Assembly (NCBI GenBank): GCA_029977045.1
Contig: JAPOLP010000408.1
Location: 1-5,736, forward strand
DNA: 5,736 nucleotides
Origin: Planctomycetota bacterium
GTDB lineage: Bacteria; Planctomycetota; Planctomycetia; Planctomycetales; Planctomycetaceae
Direction of reading: 5' to 3'
Both the position numbers and the translations under genes were made by a program. Position 1 is the first letter of the stretch. Every line of letters starts with the position of its first letter. The notes under the pieces are model-generated. The model saw only the letters and a program-made list of their open reading frames with translations, did not search any database and had not been told where the DNA came from. Below, in pieces: positions 1-3,372 of this stretch.

Positions 1-432
1 CGGTTCGAAACGAAGCTGTTGGAGCTCGAAGCTCCGCAGAAGCGAGGGCGAAAGCCTGTCATCCGCGTAAAAGCTGAAGAACTCGTGTGGAATTCTGACC
101 GCGAAGTGGTCACTCGCTACTTCAGCCGCCCCAGCTCAATTCGAGGCCGCAATCTTCGCCGTCAGCTGGAGTTGGGCTTGCTCTATGAATACGGGTTTCG
201 TACGAGCCAGGAAGTACCACAGGCCCCCCGGTCGGGGCAGTCCGACGACGAGGCAAGTGACGCCCGATACTACGGCGTTGATCGAAAATTCGTCGCAGCG
301 TGCCAGGCTCAGGACTTCGAACATCCGACAATTCTTCGTACGAAATGGTGCCAGTTTTTTGAATCTGCCTGGGCAATGTCGTCGCGTCCCTGGACCTTCA
401 ACGAGTTCATGCCGGCAACCGCCCGACGGTGA
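1..432 (+). CDS. Hypothetical basic protein, 3' part (open at left edge)
   Basis: I do not recognise this protein. The reading frame is open from the first base to a TGA at 430-432, giving 143 visible residues, so the true start probably lies upstream; a TTG at 19 is the earliest alternative start in the window but has no convincing ribosome binding site. The visible part is rich in Arg and other charged residues. It contains an AT-hook-like RGRKP patch at visible residues 15-19, an Arg-rich stretch around residues 42-55, an acidic SDDEASD stretch in the middle, and an aromatic C-terminal third with several Trp and two Cys that are not arranged as a metal site. There is no signal peptide or membrane span. 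The codon pattern looks like genuine coding sequence, better than overlapping frames. Nucleic-acid binding is conceivable from the basic patches, but this is a guess. It ends 77 bases before the next gene on the same strand. Confidence 0.6.
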   Translation, partial: RFETKLLELEAPQKRGRKPVIRVKAEELVWNSDREVVTRYFSRPSSIRGRNLRRQLELGLLYEYGFRTSQEVPQAPRSGQSDDEASDARYYGVDRKFVAACQAQDFEHPTILRTKWCQFFESAWAMSSRPWTFNEFMPATARR

Positions 433-495
433 CGGGTTGGCTTGTCGAATCGTCGCCGCTAACCTCGCTCTTCTCGCGATTTGAAGTTACCGGAT

Positions 496-500
496 GGAGA
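496..500 (+). promoter_or_regulatory. Ribosome binding site of the selenoprotein gene
   Basis: GGAGA lies about 9-10 bases before the ATG at 510. It is a good Shine-Dalgarno match at normal spacing. It matters because it places translation initiation upstream of the in-frame TGA, which supports the short reading frame before the TGA being truly translated. Confidence 0.6.
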
Positions 501-509
501 CATAGAGCC

Positions 510-728
510 ATGCAGATTTCGATCACGTACTGCGTACAGTGAAACTACACCCCTCAAGCCGCCGGTCTGGCGGACGCGATCAAGACAAAGACGGGGGTGG
601 TTGCTGAGCTGGTCAAAGGGAGCGGCGGTGTGTTTGATGTCGTCGTTGACGGCCAGCTGATTTACTCGAAGCGTCAGACCGGACGTTTCCCCGAGCAAAG
701 CGAAATCCTGGATCAGTTGTCAGACTGA
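510..728 (+). CDS. SelW-like/Rdx family selenoprotein (in-frame TGA = Sec11)
   Basis: This is a small thioredoxin-fold protein of the SelW/SelT/SelH (Rdx) family, presumed to be a cytosolic thiol or selenol oxidoreductase; its bacterial substrate is unknown. Reading from ATG 510 through TGA 540-542 to the TGA at 726-728 gives 72 residues. The N-terminal beta strand MQISITYC is followed by the redox motif Cys8-Val-Gln-Sec11, exactly where family members have CxxC or CxxU. The rest continues with the family pattern: a helix, then GSGGVFDVVVDGQLIYSK, then GRFPE, then a C-terminal helix (ILDQLSD). Homologous sequence both before and after the TGA in the same frame, a Shine-Dalgarno at 496-500, and a SECIS-like hairpin at 559-573 all argue for selenocysteine insertion rather than a nonsense mutation. 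The length matches compact bacterial members. A standard gene caller would stop at codon 10 and miss it. Function beyond redox activity is inference. Confidence 0.9.
540..542 (+). other. UGA recoded as selenocysteine
   Basis: This TGA is codon 11 of the SelW-like gene and occupies the second redox position of CxxC/U. Family conservation continues in the same frame on both sides. TGG is used for Trp and TGA ends the other genes here, so general reassignment of TGA is unlikely and site-specific recoding is the better explanation. Confidence 0.88.
559..573 (+). promoter_or_regulatory. Bacterial SECIS hairpin
   Basis: CCGCC (559-563) and GGCGG (569-573) form a perfect five-pair GC stem closed by the loop GGTCT (564-568). 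The loop begins 21 bases after the TGA, within the usual 16-37 base range for bacterial SECIS elements, and has the expected G in its first two positions. GGUCU also matches the core of the apical loop of the E. coli fdhF element that SelB binds. The element lies inside the coding region, as is normal in bacteria. An outer helix is possible between CACCCC (548-553) and GGGGTG (594-599), but the intervening internal loop is very asymmetric, so I regard that part as optional. The bulged U of the E. coli stem is not seen. Confidence 0.85.
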
Positions 729-737
729 ACGTCATCC

Positions 738-768
738 GGCCGCCTGGTTCCAGATCAGAACCGTGGCC
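738..768 (+). other. Intergenic hairpin after the selenoprotein gene
   Basis: GGCC (738-741) pairs with GGCC (765-768), and after a small internal loop TGGTTC (745-750) pairs with GAACCG (758-763, one G-U pair) around the seven-base loop CAGATCA. It lies ten bases past the stop at 728. No T-run follows, so it is not a typical intrinsic terminator; it could slow decay, attenuate readthrough, or be chance. It covers the alternative GTG start at 763 of the next gene, which argues against that start. Confidence 0.35.
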
Positions 769-788
769 CGCAAACACGGCCTTCAAGC

Positions 789-792
789 GGAG
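789..792 (+). promoter_or_regulatory. Ribosome binding site deciding the zinc-ribbon gene start
   Basis: GGAG lies six bases before ATG 799. This favours ATG 799 over the in-frame GTG at 763: the earlier start would add a 12-residue leader before the zinc ribbon and would begin inside a hairpin. Confidence 0.55.
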
Positions 793-798
793 TCGGCG

Positions 799-1146
799 AT
801 GCAGATTCGGGTCGAGTGTCCGGAATGCGGGAAGTCGTTTCAGATTCCCGAACGCTTCGCCGGACGTGAGGGGGAATGCAGCAAGTGCCAGGCGATTTTC
901 CATATCCCCAGGCAGGCCGAACGGGTCCGTGAACCCAAAAACAAAACAAGGCCGGCTGCACCAGGAGCCACTGGTTCAACAGCGACAGGCTACGCGTCTC
1001 GTTCGGTTCAGGACGCGGGTGTCACGGAAGAGATCCCCGTTTATTCGATTGAACCATCTGATGAATTCGAAGCAGCCGCTCCGGCGCCAGTTGTGCACAG
1101 AGTCTCCAATCTTCGACATCACCGACGCGGACCTGCTCCCGGATGA
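799..1146 (+). CDS. Zinc-ribbon membrane protein, N-terminal part (before apparent frameshift)
   Basis: The protein opens with a short zinc ribbon (residues 1-35): Cys7-x-x-Cys10, then IPERFAGREG, then Cys27-x-x-Cys30. This resembles the MJ0042-type ribbons found at the N terminus of many planctomycete membrane proteins, where the domain normally starts within a few residues of Met as here. The ribbon is followed by a Lys/Arg/Pro/Ala-rich linker and an acidic patch (residues about 75-100). In this frame the protein ends at TGA 1144-1146, but the last 15 or so residues turn abruptly into His/Arg/Pro-rich sequence, while the frame one base later takes up an acidic sequence that continues for 240 residues into a membrane span. 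I therefore regard this as the first part of a roughly 348-residue protein split by a +1 frameshift near 1090-1100. Its role is unknown; the ribbon is likely a cytoplasmic binding module. ATG 799 was chosen over GTG 763 because of its Shine-Dalgarno and domain start. Confidence 0.75.
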   Translation: MQIRVECPECGKSFQIPERFAGREGECSKCQAIFHIPRQAERVREPKNKTRPAAPGATGSTATGYASRSVQDAGVTEEIPVYSIEPSDEFEAAAPAPVVHRVSNLRHHRRGPAPG

Positions 1147-1846
1147 TGACGACTTCAGTGACGACGCATACTCGCTTGATCCGCACGGTGCGGATTTCGT
1201 GGATGACCAGAAAGGCGTTTCAGAAGGCCAGCCAGCAGCTGCTACCCAGCTAGCCGATCAACAGGCCAGCTCTCAGAAGCGGCGGCCTCAGAGAGCTGAC
1301 GACAAACGTTCTGAAGCTCGTCACCGACATCGAACCGAGCCAGCACCGGACGAAGTCACGGACGTTGAGCCCGTCGATCTTTCAGCTGGCGTAGAGGTCG
1401 ACGTATTCGACGATGAAGCAGTATCGGACGCAGCAGTCCCCGTAATTCGGCGGAGAAGGTCCGGAGAGGAACACTCGGATCCCGAGCTGCCATCACGGCG
1501 AGGTAGATCGTCAAAGACGAATCCGCCAGCTGACGATGATGAGTCGCCAGACCTGCGATCGGGCCGGAAATCGAACCCGCGGCAACTGGCCATCCTCGGT
1601 GGAGCAGGAGCCGTCCTGCTGCTGGGAGCCTTTCTGTATTCGCACTTCAGTGCACCTGCGGCGCCGACCCTCCCGGTCGTTCTTGATGGACCAGCACCGC
1701 CTGCAGAACCTCCGTCCTCGACAGACGGGAATGATCCCGAAGTAAAGACGCCGGACGAAGTTCAGCCTGAAGCCACAGCCAACGCTGAACCTGACGACTC
1801 CGATGACAAACCTGCTCCTGAAGGCCCTGAGGCTTCAAACGGCTGA
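1082..1846 (+). CDS. Zinc-ribbon membrane protein, C-terminal part (after apparent frameshift)
   Basis: This is the continuation of the gene starting at 799, read one base later. From about 1097 it runs through an acidic stretch with four consecutive Asp (IFDITDADLLPDDDDFSDD), then a long low-complexity linker rich in Asp, Glu, Arg, Ser and Pro. A single hydrophobic span follows at about 1586-1642 (LAILGGAGAVLLLGAFLYSH), then a Pro/Ala/Asp/Glu-rich tail ending at TGA 1844-1846. In the joined protein the span falls near residues 263-282. This suggests a cytoplasmic ribbon and linker anchored by one helix, with a disordered tail of about 65 residues outside. The start given is only the first codon after the probable shift, not a start codon. 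Within this frame ATG occurs at 866 and 1061, but sequence from 866 to about 1085 translates poorly compared with the other frame, so independent initiation is unlikely. Function is not recognised. Confidence 0.65.
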   Translation, partial: RRQLCTESPIFDITDADLLPDDDDFSDDAYSLDPHGADFVDDQKGVSEGQPAAATQLADQQASSQKRRPQRADDKRSEARHRHRTEPAPDEVTDVEPVDLSAGVEVDVFDDEAVSDAAVPVIRRRRSGEEHSDPELPSRRGRSSKTNPPADDDESPDLRSGRKSNPRQLAILGGAGAVLLLGAFLYSHFSAPAAPTLPVVLDGPAPPAEPPSSTDGNDPEVKTPDEVQPEATANAEPDDSDDKPAPEGPEASNG

Positions 1847-1877
1847 GTCCCTGGACTCGCGTCTGCACCGCGAAGTC
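1845..1877. terminator. Nested inverted repeats between convergent genes, possible terminator
   Basis: GACTCGCG (1854-1861) pairs with CGCGAAGTC (1869-1877, one bulged A) around a seven-base loop. An alternative fold pairs GAGTC (1845-1849) with GACTC (1854-1858). They sit between the stop of the zinc-ribbon gene (1846) and the stop of the DUF1501 gene (1908, minus strand), where a bidirectional terminator would be expected. There is no T-run on either strand, so evidence for true termination is weak. Confidence 0.35.
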
Positions 1878-1907
1878 GAGTGGCCGGCGCATCTGCCAGC
1901 CTTCGAT

Positions 1908-3347
1908 TCACGCGATGATCTCGTTGATTGCCGTGCCGTGGTCGAGGTCCAGGCGTTTGCGACCGGGGACTTCCATGCGGCGGGAATCCAGGCCGAGCTG
2001 TTTCAGAATCGTCGCGTGGATGTCGGTGACGTAATGGCGGTTCTCGACGGCGTGGAAACCGATCTCGTCGGTCGCTCCGTGAACGACTCCACGTTTCAGA
2101 CCGCCGCCCGCCATCCAGACGGTAAAGCCGAAGATGTGATGATCGCGTCCGTCGCTGCCTTGTGAGCCAGGCGTTCGTCCGAACTCGCTTGCGAAGAGGA
2201 CCAGCGTTTCGTCGAGCAGCCCGCGTCGGTCGAGATCCTCGAGCAGCCCACCGATTGGCTGGTCGACCGCCAGTGCGTTTCGTGAGTGGTTGGCCTTCAG
2301 TCCGCCATGAGCGTCCCAGGCTCCTGCACCTCCCGCTCCATGCTGAATCTGCACGAAGCGGACGCCGCGTTCGACCATCCGCCGAGCGGCCAGCAGCTCC
2401 ATTCCAAAGCTGCGCGAAGGACCTTTGTCGATTCCGTACAGCGACTGCGTTTCCTGCGTCTCTTGCGAGAAGTCGACGACGTCGGGTACGGACTGCTGCA
2501 TCCGGAATGCGAGTTCGTACGATGCGATGCGCGCCGCCATGTCCGGATCGTTGGGATACTCGACTCCCCGCAACGAGTTCAACCGGCCGATCAGGTTACG
2601 ACCAATCGACTGCGACTGTGCGGACATCGGCCGCGCTGACTGGCTGAAGTCGAGCGGATTCTGCGGATCGACCCGCAGTGGCACGGCATCGTGAGCCGGC
2701 CCGAGGTAGTGGCCATCGCGCTTGTTCCAGTACTCGCGATTGCCGATCGAAACAAACTGCGGCAGGTTGTCGTTCATCGACCCGAGTCCGTAATGCACCC
2801 AGGCACCCAGAGTCGGAAACTCGCCGTCGTTCTGATGCCGACCCGAATGAAACTGCGTCTGGGCTCCGTGGTTGCTGTCGGTCGTCCACATCGACCGCAC
2901 GACGGCCAGCTTGTCGACCTGTCCGGCGATGTGCGGAAACCAGTCGGCGACCTCGATGCCGCTCTCGCCGTGCTTCCGAAAACCGATCTGCAGCGGGTAC
3001 AGCTTGTTCCGTTGATTGCCGTTTCCATCGGGTACGACCAGCCGTTCGATGGCCAGCTTCTTCGGATCCTGCACGTCAGCGAACGGTGTCTCGGCGATCG
3101 TCTTGCCGGCGTACTTCGTGAGCATCGGCTTTGGGTCGAAGCTCTCCGCCTGGCTGACGCCTCCGTTCATGAACAACCAGATCACGTTCTTTGCCCTGGG
3201 TGCAGAGTGCGGCTCACCCGTCGGCGGAGCCCACGCCCCGTCTTTTGCCACGCCATCCTGCTGCAGCATTGCGGCGAGTGCCAGGCCGGTGAAGCCCATG
3301 CCGACATCGGCGAGAAACGTCCGGCGATTCTGATTCTGTCCGATCAT
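1908..3347 (-). CDS. DUF1501 family protein (alkaline-phosphatase-like), Tat-exported
   Basis: This is a full-length 479-residue DUF1501 protein, a family placed in the alkaline phosphatase/sulfatase-like superfamily; no activity is established for most members. A twin-arginine signal is visible at residues 7-30 (NRRTFLADVG followed by the hydrophobic GMGFTGLALAAML), predicting folded export by Tat. Family landmarks follow: KNVIWLFMNGGVSQAESFDPKP at about 53-74 (the first metal-site-like segment), the TLGAWVHYGLGS segment, SEFGRTP at 387-393, GRDHH at 400-404, WMAGGG at 411-416 and the C-terminal DIHATILKQLGLD at about 442-454. The ATG at 3347 is supported by a GGGAGG Shine-Dalgarno (3354-3359) six bases upstream. 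It lies 25 bases after the stop of the PSD1 gene and is surely co-transcribed with it, the standard arrangement in planctomycetes. His/Asp residues are consistent with metal binding, but substrate is unknown. Confidence 0.93.
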   Translation of the reverse strand: MIGQNQNRRTFLADVGMGFTGLALAAMLQQDGVAKDGAWAPPTGEPHSAPRAKNVIWLFMNGGVSQAESFDPKPMLTKYAGKTIAETPFADVQDPKKLAIERLVVPDGNGNQRNKLYPLQIGFRKHGESGIEVADWFPHIAGQVDKLAVVRSMWTTDSNHGAQTQFHSGRHQNDGEFPTLGAWVHYGLGSMNDNLPQFVSIGNREYWNKRDGHYLGPAHDAVPLRVDPQNPLDFSQSARPMSAQSQSIGRNLIGRLNSLRGVEYPNDPDMAARIASYELAFRMQQSVPDVVDFSQETQETQSLYGIDKGPSRSFGMELLAARRMVERGVRFVQIQHGAGGAGAWDAHGGLKANHSRNALAVDQPIGGLLEDLDRRGLLDETLVLFASEFGRTPGSQGSDGRDHHIFGFTVWMAGGGLKRGVVHGATDEIGFHAVENRHYVTDIHATILKQLGLDSRRMEVPGRKRLDLDHGTAINEIIA

Positions 3348-3372
3348 GCTGAGCCTCCCGCTGCGTGTGCCG

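Noticed and set aside
185..484. Plus-strand open frame overlapping the first gene in another frame
   Set aside because: The translation is Arg/Pro/Ser-rich and shadow-like; the frame ending at 432 has the more natural codon and residue composition.
540..542. The TGA as a nonsense mutation creating a pseudogene
   Set aside because: It sits precisely at the family's Cys/Sec redox position, no frameshifts or other stops occur in the rest of the gene, and a SECIS-like hairpin with the right loop and spacing follows.
459..698. Minus-strand open frame over the selenoprotein gene (79 codons)
   Set aside because: It is antisense to a gene with clear family conservation, and its translation shows no recognisable pattern.
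763..798. GTG at 763 as the start of the zinc-ribbon gene
   Set aside because: It lies inside a hairpin, lacks a good Shine-Dalgarno, and adds a leader that zinc ribbons of this type normally lack; ATG 799 has GGAG six bases upstream.
866..1081. ATG 866 as the start of an independent gene ending at 1846
   Set aside because: The first 70 or so residues of that frame look like an out-of-frame shadow of the zinc-ribbon and linker region; only sequence after about 1097 looks real.
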